The notes: a model not told the origin generated them from the letters alone. Shown: positions 16,736-26,044, counted from the first letter of the stretch. The stretch: 64,000 nt of DNA from Aliiglaciecola sp. 3_MG-2023 (GCF_030548205.1 NZ_JAUORV010000019.1:1-64000); one strand, 5' to 3'. Numbers and translations: made by a program.

Positions 16736-17911
16736 TTACAAGGCTTGCGTTAAGATCTCTCGACTTTTGTCTAGGGTGATATCACTGTGTTCACCAAGTG
16801 CGGTCATGCCATGCTGTTTTAACCCATCAATAAGTAAATCGATATCTTTTGCAGCAAGATCTACGTCAGATAATCGGGTGGGTACTTGCATTGTTTTGAA
16901 AAATTGTTCGGTTAACAGAATAGCTTGTTCAATACGAGCATCCTCATCCCCCTCATTTATCTGCCAAACCCGCGCTGCATATTGCAGTAGTTTTTCACGC
17001 TTATTGTCACGACAGACTTTCATGACTGCGGGTAATACTATGGATAGCGTACGTGCGTGGTCAATGCCAAACGCCCCCGTTAATTCATGACCTATCATAT
17101 GGGTTGACCAATCTTGTGGTACACCGGCACCAATTAGTCCATTTAATGCCATGGTTGCCGACCACATAATATTGGCTCTCACTTCCAGATCATCTTTGGT
17201 TTGTGGCAGTAATGCTTTAGGCCCTTCTTCAATTAAGGTTTGCAATAACCCTTCACTGAAACGGTCTTGTACTTTGCCATTAACGCTATAGGTTAAGTAT
17301 TGCTCGATAGTATGAACAAACGCATCAACAACACCGTTACTGATTTGACGATCAGACAATGACAATGTGACTTTCGGATCTAACACTGCAAATAGTGGGC
17401 GCACTAAAGGGCTTGAAAATGCACGTTTATTGCCATCTCGAGTAACAACAGCATTACCATTACTTTCAGAACCTGTGGCTGGCAGGGTTAAAACTGCGCC
17501 TATGGGTAACGCTTTCGTGATGGTATGTTGCTTTGTGAGAATATCCCATGGATCTTTCTCCTCACTTGGATCATCTCCCTCAAAGAAAGTCGCTGCGGCA
17601 ATAAATTTAGCGCCATCAACCACAGAGCCACCGCCAACAGCAAGTAAAAAATCAATACGGTGCTCTTTAATAATCTCCTGAGCTTTCATTAATGTGTTGT
17701 AACTTGGATTGGGTTCGATACCTGAAAATTCAAACCAGGTGTGTTGTTCAAGGGCATCAACCACTTGTTGATACACGCCGTTATTTTTTATAGAACCGCC
17801 ACCATAGACCAGTAAAACCCTTGCGTCTGATGGTATTTGTTGGGAAATGGCGGCGATTTTTCCTTCTCCAAAATGAATATGGGTTGGATTTTGAAAACTG
17901 AAATTTAACAT
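16736..17911 (-). CDS. yqhD: Iron-type alcohol dehydrogenase / NADPH-dependent aldehyde reductase, YqhD-like
   Basis: Group III metal-dependent alcohol dehydrogenase of 391 residues. The N-terminal Rossmann-like half carries LLVYGGGSIKNNGVY and the NADP loop AVGGGSVVDGAKF. Metal ligands are expected in NGVVDAFVHTIEQY (Asp and His) and in STHMIGHELTGAFGIDHA (two His). Characterised YqhD reduces short aldehydes such as glyoxal, methylglyoxal and acrolein. It is followed in the operon sense by a DJ-1-family gene upstream at 17959 (47-base gap), which fits reactive-aldehyde defence. Both are divergent from a LysR regulator. Confidence 0.92.
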   Translation of the reverse strand: MLNFSFQNPTHIHFGEGKIAAISQQIPSDARVLLVYGGGSIKNNGVYQQVVDALEQHTWFEFSGIEPNPSYNTLMKAQEIIKEHRIDFLLAVGGGSVVDGAKFIAAATFFEGDDPSEEKDPWDILTKQHTITKALPIGAVLTLPATGSESNGNAVVTRDGNKRAFSSPLVRPLFAVLDPKVTLSLSDRQISNGVVDAFVHTIEQYLTYSVNGKVQDRFSEGLLQTLIEEGPKALLPQTKDDLEVRANIMWSATMALNGLIGAGVPQDWSTHMIGHELTGAFGIDHARTLSIVLPAVMKVCRDNKREKLLQYAARVWQINEGDEDARIEQAILLTEQFFKTMQVPTRLSDVDLAAKDIDLLIDGLKQHGMTALGEHSDITLDKSREILTQAL

Positions 17912-17958
17912 TGATATATATCCTAAAATTTTGCCAAGAAAAAATGTATAAAAACTCT

Positions 17959-18645
17959 TTATGCACCAAGGTGAGCGAGTAACTTTTCAGCGGCTAAAGC
18001 TGAACTCGCTGGATTTTGACCAGTGATAAGCAGGCCATCTTGTACAACAAATGCTTCCCAATCTTGGGCTTTTTGATAATCACCGCCGCGCTTAATGAGT
18101 TCATCTTCAAGTAAAAATGGCACCACTTCGGTTAATTGCACCGCGTCTTCTTCACTGTTAGTAAAGCCGGTTACTGCTTTTCCTTTTACAACAAAGTCAC
18201 CAGACCCATGTTTTACATTTAATAATGCGGCACTAGCATGACAAACGGTTGAAACGGCTTTGCCTGCAGTTAAAAAACTTTCTAGCAAAGTGATTGAGTC
18301 GGGATTGTCGGTAAGATCCCATAAAGGTCCATGACCTCCGGGGTAGAAAACAGCATCAAAGTCACTTTCACTAACAGAAGACAATTTCACCGTAGTCGCA
18401 ATTTTGGATTGGGCAGCATCGTCTGAGTCGTAACGTTCAGTGGCGGCAGTTTGAAATTCTACGAGTTTGCTTGTGGGATCAATAGGCGCTTGATCGCCCT
18501 GTGGCGTAGCTAAGGTGACTTCAACACCAGCGTCAATGAAAGCATAATAAGGCGCGGCGAACTCCTCAACCCAAAAACCGGTTTTATTGCCAGTGTCGCC
18601 AAGTTTATCGTGAGAAGTCAGTACCATTAATATTTTTTTATTCAT
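17959..18645 (-). CDS. DJ-1/PfpI-family protein (Hsp31/glyoxalase III-like)
   Basis: 228 residues. Starts MNKKILMVLTSHDKLGDTG; the nucleophile elbow is AVSTVCHASAAL with the catalytic Cys followed by His, as in Hsp31/HchA-like glyoxalases. FYPGGHGPLWDL precedes it, and a conserved Glu in the FWVEEFAAPY segment matches the acidic partner residue. Family activities are glutathione-independent glyoxalase, deglycase or chaperone. It is the first gene of a two-gene unit with yqhD and faces the LysR gene across a palindromic site. Confidence 0.88.
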   Translation of the reverse strand: MNKKILMVLTSHDKLGDTGNKTGFWVEEFAAPYYAFIDAGVEVTLATPQGDQAPIDPTSKLVEFQTAATERYDSDDAAQSKIATTVKLSSVSESDFDAVFYPGGHGPLWDLTDNPDSITLLESFLTAGKAVSTVCHASAALLNVKHGSGDFVVKGKAVTGFTNSEEDAVQLTEVVPFLLEDELIKRGGDYQKAQDWEAFVVQDGLLITGQNPASSALAAEKLLAHLGA

Positions 18646-18757
18646 TTTTGTTCATCCATTTATCAAAACAAGCAAGCTTGTTTAGGTGAGTTTTCATTTT
18701 CTATGGAAGGAGTATATGCTCACAAAAAAAGTATACAATGCAGATAAAATTGACATC

Positions 18758-18780
18758 ATTGTATCAATAATTGATACAAT
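18758..18780. promoter_or_regulatory. Palindromic LysR-type operator
   Basis: ATTGTATCAA (18758-18767), TAA, TTGATACAAT (18771-18780): a perfect 10-bp inverted repeat containing the T-N11-A pattern typical of LysR-family sites. A half-site-like TATACAAT occurs at 18732-18739. It is located 25 bases before the LysR start and about 110 bases from the DJ-1 gene start, so it can serve both divergent promoters. Confidence 0.75.
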
Positions 18781-18804
18781 GGTTTTGATGTTTGTTTTTC
18801 AGTA

Positions 18805-19731
18805 ATGGATCCCGGTATGAATGTTTCGTTTGAACGTCTCAAAAGTATGGTTGTTTTTGCTCAAGTTGTTGAACAAGGCAGCTTAATTGGAGCAGCAAAG
18901 CAATTGGGACTCTCGCGCGCGGTAGTCAGCTACCACCTGAAAAAACTTGAATCTCAACTTGAGGTGAAATTACTTAATCGCTCTACTCGTTCGATCAATC
19001 TCACAGAAGCTGGCCAAGCCTTTTATGAGCGCTGTCATGCTATAGCCGAACATGCCAATGCCGCCAATCAACAAATTGAAAACGTCAAAAATGAACCCAT
19101 CGGCCTACTTAAAATAACCTGTCCGGTAAATGTTGGATTACAAACAATTGTGCCTGCACTGAATGAATTCAAAAAAATTCATCCTAAAATTGAGCTGGAT
19201 GTGATGCTCACGGATGAAGTGGTGAATATTATGAAAGAAGGAATCGATTTAGCGATCCGCGGAGCCCCCTTGCCTGACTCAGGATTACAAGCAAGTAAAC
19301 TTGCTACCCTAAAAACCTGTTTGTGCGGTTCTCCAGAGTACTTTAGCCAATATGGAAAACCAAAAAACCATACTGATTTAGCCAATCATCAATGGGTAAT
19401 TTACAAATTAACCTCTGGCGTAGTGAACCTAACAAAAGGCAACCGCACTTATCGTATTGTCACCCAAGGAAGTATCAGTACCAATAATGCAGCGGCGCGT
19501 ACTGCATTTGTTGAAGCTGGCCACGGTTTAGCGCGCATCCCTATTTATGATGCTTGGCCTAAAATACAAGCAGGCACCTTACAAAGAGTACTTGATGATT
19601 ATGTATTCAACGATATAAATGTCTATGGTGTGTTCCCGCCAGGCACGGCAAATACCAAAAAACTGAGGTTATTACTGACTTTCTTGAAAGAGTATTTTAC
19701 CCGTCAAATCAGCTTCAGCTCGACCATTTAA
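18805..19731 (+). CDS. LysR-family transcriptional regulator (of the yqhD/DJ-1 unit)
   Basis: 308 residues. The N-terminal winged helix includes FAQVVEQGSLIGAAKQLGLS and LEVKLLNRSTRSINLTEAG. The remainder is the LysR substrate-binding domain, with an IDLAIRGAPLPDSGL segment typical of the AaeR/CrgA-like subgroup. A second ATG four codons later is also possible. It is divergent from the aldehyde-stress genes with a strong palindrome between, so direct control is likely. The effector is unknown; an electrophile or aldehyde is a reasonable guess. Confidence 0.9.
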   Translation: MDPGMNVSFERLKSMVVFAQVVEQGSLIGAAKQLGLSRAVVSYHLKKLESQLEVKLLNRSTRSINLTEAGQAFYERCHAIAEHANAANQQIENVKNEPIGLLKITCPVNVGLQTIVPALNEFKKIHPKIELDVMLTDEVVNIMKEGIDLAIRGAPLPDSGLQASKLATLKTCLCGSPEYFSQYGKPKNHTDLANHQWVIYKLTSGVVNLTKGNRTYRIVTQGSISTNNAAARTAFVEAGHGLARIPIYDAWPKIQAGTLQRVLDDYVFNDINVYGVFPPGTANTKKLRLLLTFLKEYFTRQISFSSTI

Positions 19732-19921
19732 TAGATGCCAATGATCCTATTTCCAGTATCAAAATTAGGTGCACATTCAAGCCATCTCATATTCAAGCCT
19801 TCTTAGCCAAATAAGCTCTTTATGGCGAAAATCTTGGTTTGGCCTTTGTGGTCTGTTTATCCCATAATACAGGCTAACAAAATCGAAACCCTAACCTAAA
19901 AAAACGAGTAAAGCATCTCAA

Positions 19922-21079
19922 ATGATTGTGAAAGTGTTACCAACAATAATCTTTTCATTTCAACTTGGCATTGCAGGCCTTGCTATTGCCCAGTCTTTGT
20001 TGAGTGCTAAGGGCGGGCAAAAACACACTTACTATCTAACCGGGGTACTGATATTTCTCTCTATTCATACATTTGGTGATTTACTTGTGGTGTCAGGTGG
20101 GTATCGGTATTTCCCCAATCTAGTAGGATTACAATTCCCCTTAGCGACATTGATTGGTCCCGCATTTTATTTTTACGCGCGTTCCATGATGACCCGCTCA
20201 AATGTGTTAAGCACGAAATCTATGCTTACAGCTAGTATTGGTCCCGTACTGGGTATTTTAGTATTGCTCCCTTTCGCCTTAGGGCTGACCACCGAACAAA
20301 AACTTTCTCTTGCGGATCCACTCACCCGAGATGCTGAACTCTACAAGTTTGCTCTTCTAACTTGCTTACTCTCTACCCTTACCTTTTTAATCTCCACGCT
20401 ATTGTATTTTAGCGCAACCTACCGGCTTCTTAACAACCACAAAGTTCAGCTCATGAAGAGGTTTTCGGTTATCGAAAAAAAATCACTGGATTGGTTACGC
20501 ACAATTCTACTTTTATGGGGTAGTGTTTGGGTGCTTTACACCATTGAATATATATTGAATTTTATTGGCGTAAGCTGGATTGGATCGGGTGTCGTTATTC
20601 CAATGCTAAATTTACTATTGCTTTTGGCGTTTGCTCACTTATCACTTAATCAACCTTTATTGTCAGAAACAGACAAATCAAAAGACAGTGATTTGCAACC
20701 TCGAGCCGCCGCATTAGACGATGATAGAATGAAGAGAATTGCAGTAAAACTCCACAAAGTGATGCAAGGGGAACGCTTATTTTGTGAAAATGAACTGAGC
20801 CTTCACCGATTATCTGAAGCCATTGGCATATCTCAAAATCATATTTCCGAGACCCTATCCCAGCATTTACAGATTAATTTTTTCTCGTTCATTAACAATT
20901 ATCGTGTAGAAGAAGCAAAAAGACTGTTAACTACAACAACCTTATCAATTATTGATATCTCGCTGGAGTCGGGCTTTAACTCTCGCTCGACGTTTAATTC
21001 TGCCTTTAAAAAAACCGAAGGCGTAACCCCGTCGGCCTATCGCATGCTCATGAATAATCATAATACTGCGAAAGAATAA
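19922..21079 (+). CDS. AraC-family regulator with N-terminal membrane domain
   Basis: 385 residues. About seven hydrophobic helices fill residues 1-245 (for example GPVLGILVLLPFALGL and WIGSGVVIPMLNLLLLLAFAHLS), with an AraC helix-turn-helix domain at about 270-375 (LSLHRLSEAIGISQNHISE; IIDISLESGFNSRSTFNSAF; TPSAYR). It is the same architecture as the gene at 14026, but the two are clearly different sequences. It is followed by a DUF4386 membrane protein and a beta-lactamase-like hydrolase, probably its targets. No clear ribosome binding site precedes the ATG. Confidence 0.88.
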   Translation: MIVKVLPTIIFSFQLGIAGLAIAQSLLSAKGGQKHTYYLTGVLIFLSIHTFGDLLVVSGGYRYFPNLVGLQFPLATLIGPAFYFYARSMMTRSNVLSTKSMLTASIGPVLGILVLLPFALGLTTEQKLSLADPLTRDAELYKFALLTCLLSTLTFLISTLLYFSATYRLLNNHKVQLMKRFSVIEKKSLDWLRTILLLWGSVWVLYTIEYILNFIGVSWIGSGVVIPMLNLLLLLAFAHLSLNQPLLSETDKSKDSDLQPRAAALDDDRMKRIAVKLHKVMQGERLFCENELSLHRLSEAIGISQNHISETLSQHLQINFFSFINNYRVEEAKRLLTTTTLSIIDISLESGFNSRSTFNSAFKKTEGVTPSAYRMLMNNHNTAKE

Positions 21080-21166
21080 TGAACGAATGGGCCCATTTGG
21101 ACGACGTTAGTCTCGAAATCCTTGAAACTTTCCCTATCATCAAAAATCACCTAGAGGAAAATTCAT

Positions 21167-21847
21167 ATGTCAAACTTGTTCGCTGCTCGTCTGGTGGGCG
21201 CGTTATTTATTATATCAACAGGCGCTTACATGACGGCGAGTCATATCATTTCGACGCTATTTAGTGCACCTGATTTTATCCTTTATCTGTACCCGAATAG
21301 AAACCTTTTGACCGTAGCCGCCCTATTGGAGTTTGTTAACTCTGCCGCTGTAGTGGCTATAGCCACCGTTATATTTCCCATCATTAAACCTCTTAGTCAG
21401 CGAATCGCTTTGACCTATGTTAGCTTTAGGATCATCGAAGCGGTTATGCTACTTATTGGCGCATTAGCGCTATTTTCTTTAATAGCCATTAGCAAAGAAA
21501 TGGTAACAGCCATGGCCCCCACTGTTGACTATTTAAGTGTTATGGCTGATGTTCTAAAACAGCAACGTTATGTTAGTTTTCAACTTGGCATGATCCCCCT
21601 AGCTCTTTGCGGCTTTATGCTTTGTGTTACCTTTTATCAACACCGTTTAGTCCCAAGGTTATTATCCGCTTTAGGCCTTGTCGGGTATTTGTTATTGTTG
21701 CTAAAAGTCAGCGCTGATTTTTTCGCCATTAATATTGGCGGTGGCTTGTTGTATATTCCTGGTGCTTTATTTGAACTACTTCTACCATTATGGTTGTTTT
21801 TTAAAGGTTTTCATTTAAGTGAACTACCACAAACACACGAGAAGTGA
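21167..21847 (+). CDS. DUF4386-family membrane protein
   Basis: 226 residues, six or seven hydrophobic helices, start preceded by GAGGAAAA. Sequence features such as ARLVGALFIISTGAYM, LLTVAALLEFVNSAAVV, RIIEAVMLLIGALALFSL and GALFELLLPLWLFFKGF match the DUF4386 pattern. No catalytic residues are apparent. The function is unknown; members are often encoded next to regulators or stress genes. It sits 88 bases after the AraC gene. Confidence 0.82.
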   Translation: MSNLFAARLVGALFIISTGAYMTASHIISTLFSAPDFILYLYPNRNLLTVAALLEFVNSAAVVAIATVIFPIIKPLSQRIALTYVSFRIIEAVMLLIGALALFSLIAISKEMVTAMAPTVDYLSVMADVLKQQRYVSFQLGMIPLALCGFMLCVTFYQHRLVPRLLSALGLVGYLLLLLKVSADFFAINIGGGLLYIPGALFELLLPLWLFFKGFHLSELPQTHEK

Positions 21848-21902
21848 ATGACATTAACGCTATATTTTGATTGCCGTGTTTTGCTTTAGGCTAAGAGTGC
21901 CC

Positions 21903-22922
21903 ATGAAAAAATGGAAGAAGATCACACTTAAGGTTTTACTCGCTTGTTTCCTGACAACAACAAGTATTTATTTGTTCGCGCCTTGGGAATATGGGCTGTA
22001 TTATTTAAAGCCTGTACCTAACTCCATTGAGCAACAAGTTCATGAAGCAACGTCACAAGGTATAGACGGAATCATTGTCTATGTGGATGAGGCCAATAAA
22101 CCAGCTCGGTTGTATGCAAGTGGTTGGCATAATAGACAAGAAAAAATACCGGCATATGGCAATGCTCTATTTAAAATTGCCAGTATTGGAAAATTATATG
22201 AAGCGGCGGCAATCGCTAAACTAGTCGCGTCCAATCAGCTCAAACTGGACCAAAGTCTTGCAGACTATTTGCCTCAATTAGCTGAACGTATCGAATATGC
22301 AAATAAAATTACCCTACGCATGTTGGTAGAGCACCGCAGTGGTATTCCTAACTTCACCGATCAGGAAGGCTTTGATTGGGCATCAAACTCCCTTGACGTA
22401 TTGAGTTTAGTATTAGACAAACCTGCGGACTTCCCACCCGGTACTGATTACGCCTACTCCAATTCAAATTATTTGTTGCTACAAAAAATAATGACCGAAA
22501 CCTTGGGTTATCCTTACTCCCGCTTCATTAACAATGAAATTCTTTTACCATTGGGCTTAAACCGAACTTTCTTTTCAATTCACCAGATCGATACAAATGA
22601 GCTCATGAGCGGATATTATGTAGGCTATGACGAAGACTTAAAACACCTCGACCAAGGTTACGTAGCCAGTGCACAAGATGTAGGGATCTTTTTAAGAGCC
22701 CTAAATGATGGAAGTGTGTTTACCGAAGCAGAACGCAAAATTTATGCTTCACTTTATGAATATAACCATACAGGTTGGGTGCTCGGCTATTCTAGTATAG
22801 CCCGATACCATAGGGATATTGATACCGTTGTCATTCAATTTACCAACACGACCGGTGAAGATAGAGTGATACTTACAGGCATCATATATGACCGAATTAT
22901 GAGTATCTTACGGAGCCAATAA
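21903..22922 (+). CDS. Serine hydrolase of the beta-lactamase-like (PF00144) family
   Basis: 339 residues from the ATG at 21903, chosen over an upstream TTG because it begins a clean signal peptide or anchor (MKKWKKITLKVLLACFLTTT). SxxK is SIGK (Ser94, Lys97), and YxN-like YSN lies in YAYSNSNYLLL. The third motif is less clear (HTGWVLGYSS). It is a periplasmic hydrolase of unknown substrate. Together with 19922 and 21167 it repeats the regulator-plus-hydrolase arrangement seen at 14026-16439. Confidence 0.85.
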   Translation: MKKWKKITLKVLLACFLTTTSIYLFAPWEYGLYYLKPVPNSIEQQVHEATSQGIDGIIVYVDEANKPARLYASGWHNRQEKIPAYGNALFKIASIGKLYEAAAIAKLVASNQLKLDQSLADYLPQLAERIEYANKITLRMLVEHRSGIPNFTDQEGFDWASNSLDVLSLVLDKPADFPPGTDYAYSNSNYLLLQKIMTETLGYPYSRFINNEILLPLGLNRTFFSIHQIDTNELMSGYYVGYDEDLKHLDQGYVASAQDVGIFLRALNDGSVFTEAERKIYASLYEYNHTGWVLGYSSIARYHRDIDTVVIQFTNTTGEDRVILTGIIYDRIMSILRSQ

Positions 22923-22996
22923 AATGAATTGTTTGACTAGGTATTGGTAAGATTTAATTACCTCATTCCCGCCACAGCCCCGCAAAGCTTTATCAC

Positions 22997-23668
22997 CTAT
23001 GATTTTTCACCTAATAACATACTGCCATCGCCTAAAAAGCTTAAAACAATCTGTATTGCTGGGCGGTTATCGTCAAATAAATAGCTGTATTTCTCCACTA
23101 TTCTATCTCTATCAGCTTGATTTCTTGCTGTCGACATTTCATCGCGAAAAGGCTGTCCTTCCATAATACCAGCATAATGACTAGCAATAGCGGCTGTTGT
23201 GCGCAGTGCATTTTCAACTTTGGGGTTTTCTGTAAACGCCTGCGTCAACTGTGTCGAATACGCATAATCAGCCGGTAAAACTAACTGTCCCTGAGTGTTG
23301 AATTCTATACTTGCAGGTGGTGAGGGTATGCCATATTGTGCTAACAATGCTTTAAACTCGTTTTGCGAGTATTTGGATAAGGTATCAATGTTGTGCGCTG
23401 TTGGCAGTAATAAGGGTATGTCCTTTAAATTCACCGGACTAGGTTGCGCTCCAGGCGTAAGATACTCATCTAGATTGATTTCTTGTTGGTCTCCTTGGGA
23501 GGTATTCATGCTGAAAATCGCATTCGTAGCGGGCTTTTCTACCTTTTGAACCTGATGATTTTGTTGATAAGCGGCTAATAATTCCGAAAAGCCATTGTTT
23601 CCTTTCGATTGATTGGGTTGCAGTAGGTTTTGTGAGTGAGTTTTAAAAATACGATTGGAGACGTCCAT
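22997..23668 (-). CDS. Hypothetical protein
   Basis: 223 residues; not recognised. There is no signal peptide and no membrane helix. The N-terminal third is Asn/Gln-rich and low in hydrophobics (KTHSQNLLQPNQSKGNNGF, YQQNHQVQKVEKP), and the remainder is more structured. The C-terminal half has an alpha-helical look (TAAIASHYAGIMEG, TARNQADRDRIVEKYSYLF). It lies 16 bases after another unknown gene in the same direction, so the pair is probably one operon. Confidence 0.62.
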   Translation of the reverse strand: MDVSNRIFKTHSQNLLQPNQSKGNNGFSELLAAYQQNHQVQKVEKPATNAIFSMNTSQGDQQEINLDEYLTPGAQPSPVNLKDIPLLLPTAHNIDTLSKYSQNEFKALLAQYGIPSPPASIEFNTQGQLVLPADYAYSTQLTQAFTENPKVENALRTTAAIASHYAGIMEGQPFRDEMSTARNQADRDRIVEKYSYLFDDNRPAIQIVLSFLGDGSMLLGEKS

Positions 23669-23684
23669 TTTAACCTCGACAATT

Positions 23685-24116
23685 TTAACTTTGTAAACGC
23701 TCTAAAACATCAAGTACATTGGCTCTTAGCTGTGCATCTTTATTTTGTGCCGTGCCAATAGACTGATCAAACTCCACCGACTTTCTTGCCAAGGCTAAAA
23801 CGTCATATTTTTCATCGGCATCGAAATCTCGGCTTGGAGGCGCTCTCATTGCTAATCCCTCTTGTGAGGTGATTAACCCGTCTAATTGTAACTCTGACGA
23901 CATACGCGTTAATTCGTTATATGACATATTAGTCGGATCATACTGGTCAGCGACTTCCTGAAATTTTGTTTCTGCAATTAGACCCGCCTGGCTCAGTGTT
24001 ACTTTATCTGCTGAGCTGTGATTGTTAGATAACTGGTTAGAATGAGTGGTATCTGCACCTTGGTTTTTACTGCTTTGATAGATAGAGCTCAGCTGACTAT
24101 TATTATTTATTTCCAT
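23685..24116 (-). CDS. Hypothetical protein
   Basis: 143 residues from the ATG at 24116 (GGGA seven bases before); a GTG 12 codons upstream is less likely. The N terminus is Asn/Ser/Gln-rich and leads to SSADKVTLSQAGLIAET, a short motif style (DKVxLS) seen in FlgM-like and other small secreted or flagellum-associated proteins, though no family can be claimed. The remainder is helical and charged and ends in an amphipathic helix (LRANVLDVLERLQS). It probably forms an operon with the next unknown gene. Confidence 0.6.
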   Translation of the reverse strand: MEINNNSQLSSIYQSSKNQGADTTHSNQLSNNHSSADKVTLSQAGLIAETKFQEVADQYDPTNMSYNELTRMSSELQLDGLITSQEGLAMRAPPSRDFDADEKYDVLALARKSVEFDQSIGTAQNKDAQLRANVLDVLERLQS

Positions 24117-24609
24117 TACATTCCCATTAGTCAATTTAGTGCTAATCACCACTAATTATCGGCTTATTTAGCTTGATGAGTTTGAGCAGCAATGACTATG
24201 CCAAAGGTACTGTTTTTGATTTAGGCTGATACAGGTTAACTAACAGGAATTGCGCCATTAGGCTGCGAGCTAACCCCTTAAGCTGATTTTCAATGGGGTA
24301 TTATCAGCAATTAGGCAAATTATTGCCGAGGTTAAGACAATATCGGCAATGACAGGAAAAAACGGCAAGAGCGGCAAGTATGATTCCCGCCTCTTTGAGC
24401 TTAAAAATAAGACTAATGGCAACATAAAGTTGCACATTAACTATAGGTTAGCCGACGAAATTTTACTTAGCGTATCGAATTTAGATAGTGTTTTAGTTAA
24501 GATGTTCAGACGATTGTTATTTTCCAATTGCGTTTAACCCTAAACGCTCACCAAAATATTACCAAAACGATAACTAACTTAAGCACTTATAATAATGAAT
24601 GGAGAAACC
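24117..24609. other. Intergenic region between divergent genes
   Basis: Contains the perfect 8-bp inverted repeat ATTGCCGA (24322-24329)/TCGGCAAT (24343-24350) and otherwise AT-rich DNA. The small frame at 24349-24537 has no ribosome binding site and no family signal and is not accepted as a gene. GGAG at 24601 serves the M28 peptidase. Confidence 0.4.
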
Positions 24610-26010
24610 ATGCACCTTCGTAAACGCCTTGTCCTTGGCACAATATTGAGCTTTTTTAGCGTTCAATTGCTGGCCGCAGAAGCCATTGTTAGCGCTGAAC
24701 AGAAGCAAACTGCCGAACAACTGATGCAAACCGCACTGAAAAGTGATCTTGGCATGGACATAGTCACGTCATTGACGACTGAAATTGGCCCTCGCCTAGC
24801 GGGTTCAGAAGCTGAAAAGCGAGCTAGAGGTTGGGGAGAAAAATTGGGACAACGCTTAGGGTTTGATAAGGTTCGTGTGGAAGAATTTACGATGCCGTTC
24901 TGGGAGCGGGGAAATTTACACATATCCCTTACTTCCCCCTACAATCAAGAATTATACGGCACAGCATTAGGTGGGGCGGCACCATCAAAACAAGATATTG
25001 ATGCACCCGTGGTTTATTTTAGAGATATTCACGCTCTAATGGAGGTAGAAGAAGGAGAGCTCAAAGGTAAAATCGCTTTTGTTGATGGCGATATTATGGT
25101 GAAAAGTCAGGTGGGCGCAGGTTACGGACAAGCGAACCATCGTCGCAGAGTGGGATGGCAACATGCGCAACGTGGCGGTGCAGATGCGTTAGTGGTGCGT
25201 TCCGTGGGTTCAGATTCACATCGATTTCCCCATACAGGCATGATGAGTAAAGATGGAGACAAATGGGCAAGTATTCCTGTTATTGCAATTTCTAACCCAG
25301 ATGCGGATCATCTTCGCCGTTTACATAATTTGGATAAACCCCTAAGTATTTCCCTTCATTCTGAGTCTGACTGGAAAGGTGAAGTTAGCAGCGGGAATGT
25401 TGTGTTAGATTTGATTGGTAGCGAGAAACCTGAAGAGATCGTACTTATCGGTGGCCATTTAGATAGCTGGGATCTGGGTACTGGAGCTGTAGACGACGGT
25501 GCTGGTGTTGCGATTACCACTGCAGCGGCTGCATTGATTGCAAAATTGCCTAAGCGCCCTAAACGTACTATCCGAGTGGTCATGTTTGGTGCTGAAGAGG
25601 TAGGCCTGTTAGGCGCATTTGCTTACACCAAAAAACATGAAGCAAATTTGAGTAATCATGTTCTGGCCACAGAGTCAGATTTTGGAGCACAAAAAGTATG
25701 GCAATTGGGATCTAACGTTAATCCAAAAGCCACAGTGTTAATGGATGAAATAGGCAGAATTTTATCCCCTCTAGGTATCGTTAGAGGCCGTTCAGATGCA
25801 CCAGGAGGTGGCCCCGACATTATTCCAATGGCCGCCAAAGGCGTACCCACAATTCGTTTAAATCAAGACGGACAAGACTACTTTGATTTACACCATACGC
25901 CAGACGACACCTTAGATAAAATTGAGCCTGACGCTCTAGCGCAAAATATTGCTGCTTATGCCGCTACTATTTATTTAATTGCCGACTCAGAGGTTGAGTT
26001 AAAACCATAA
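24610..26010 (+). CDS. Secreted M28-family zinc peptidase
   Basis: 466 residues from the ATG at 24610, which has GGAG five bases before it. A signal peptide ends at LLAAEA (about residue 23). A PA-like inserted region spans roughly 120-250. The M28 core has GGHLDSWDLGTGAVDDGAG (His and Asp zinc ligands), VMFGAEEVGLLG (catalytic and ligand Glu), ATESDFGA and DLHHTPDDT (final His ligand). These enzymes are co-catalytic zinc aminopeptidases or carboxypeptidases acting in the periplasm or outside the cell. It is monocistronic, with a terminator at 26045-26077. Confidence 0.92.
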   Translation: MHLRKRLVLGTILSFFSVQLLAAEAIVSAEQKQTAEQLMQTALKSDLGMDIVTSLTTEIGPRLAGSEAEKRARGWGEKLGQRLGFDKVRVEEFTMPFWERGNLHISLTSPYNQELYGTALGGAAPSKQDIDAPVVYFRDIHALMEVEEGELKGKIAFVDGDIMVKSQVGAGYGQANHRRRVGWQHAQRGGADALVVRSVGSDSHRFPHTGMMSKDGDKWASIPVIAISNPDADHLRRLHNLDKPLSISLHSESDWKGEVSSGNVVLDLIGSEKPEEIVLIGGHLDSWDLGTGAVDDGAGVAITTAAAALIAKLPKRPKRTIRVVMFGAEEVGLLGAFAYTKKHEANLSNHVLATESDFGAQKVWQLGSNVNPKATVLMDEIGRILSPLGIVRGRSDAPGGGPDIIPMAAKGVPTIRLNQDGQDYFDLHHTPDDTLDKIEPDALAQNIAAYAATIYLIADSEVELKP

Positions 26011-26044
26011 GCTAGCGCCAGCAACTGACGCGAAGACTGAAAAG

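Noticed and set aside
21079-21264. Small frame starting at the AraC stop (TAATG)
   Set aside because: It runs into the DUF4386 gene in another frame; the DUF4386 start has its own strong ribosome binding site and the small product shows no family features.
14026-22922. Reading the two AraC/hydrolase modules as a recent segmental duplication
   Set aside because: The regulators and hydrolases differ throughout and the intervening genes are unrelated; no direct repeat at DNA level was seen.
24349-24537. 62-codon frame before the M28 peptidase
   Set aside because: No ribosome binding site, biased low-complexity start, and no recognisable similarity; treated as intergenic.
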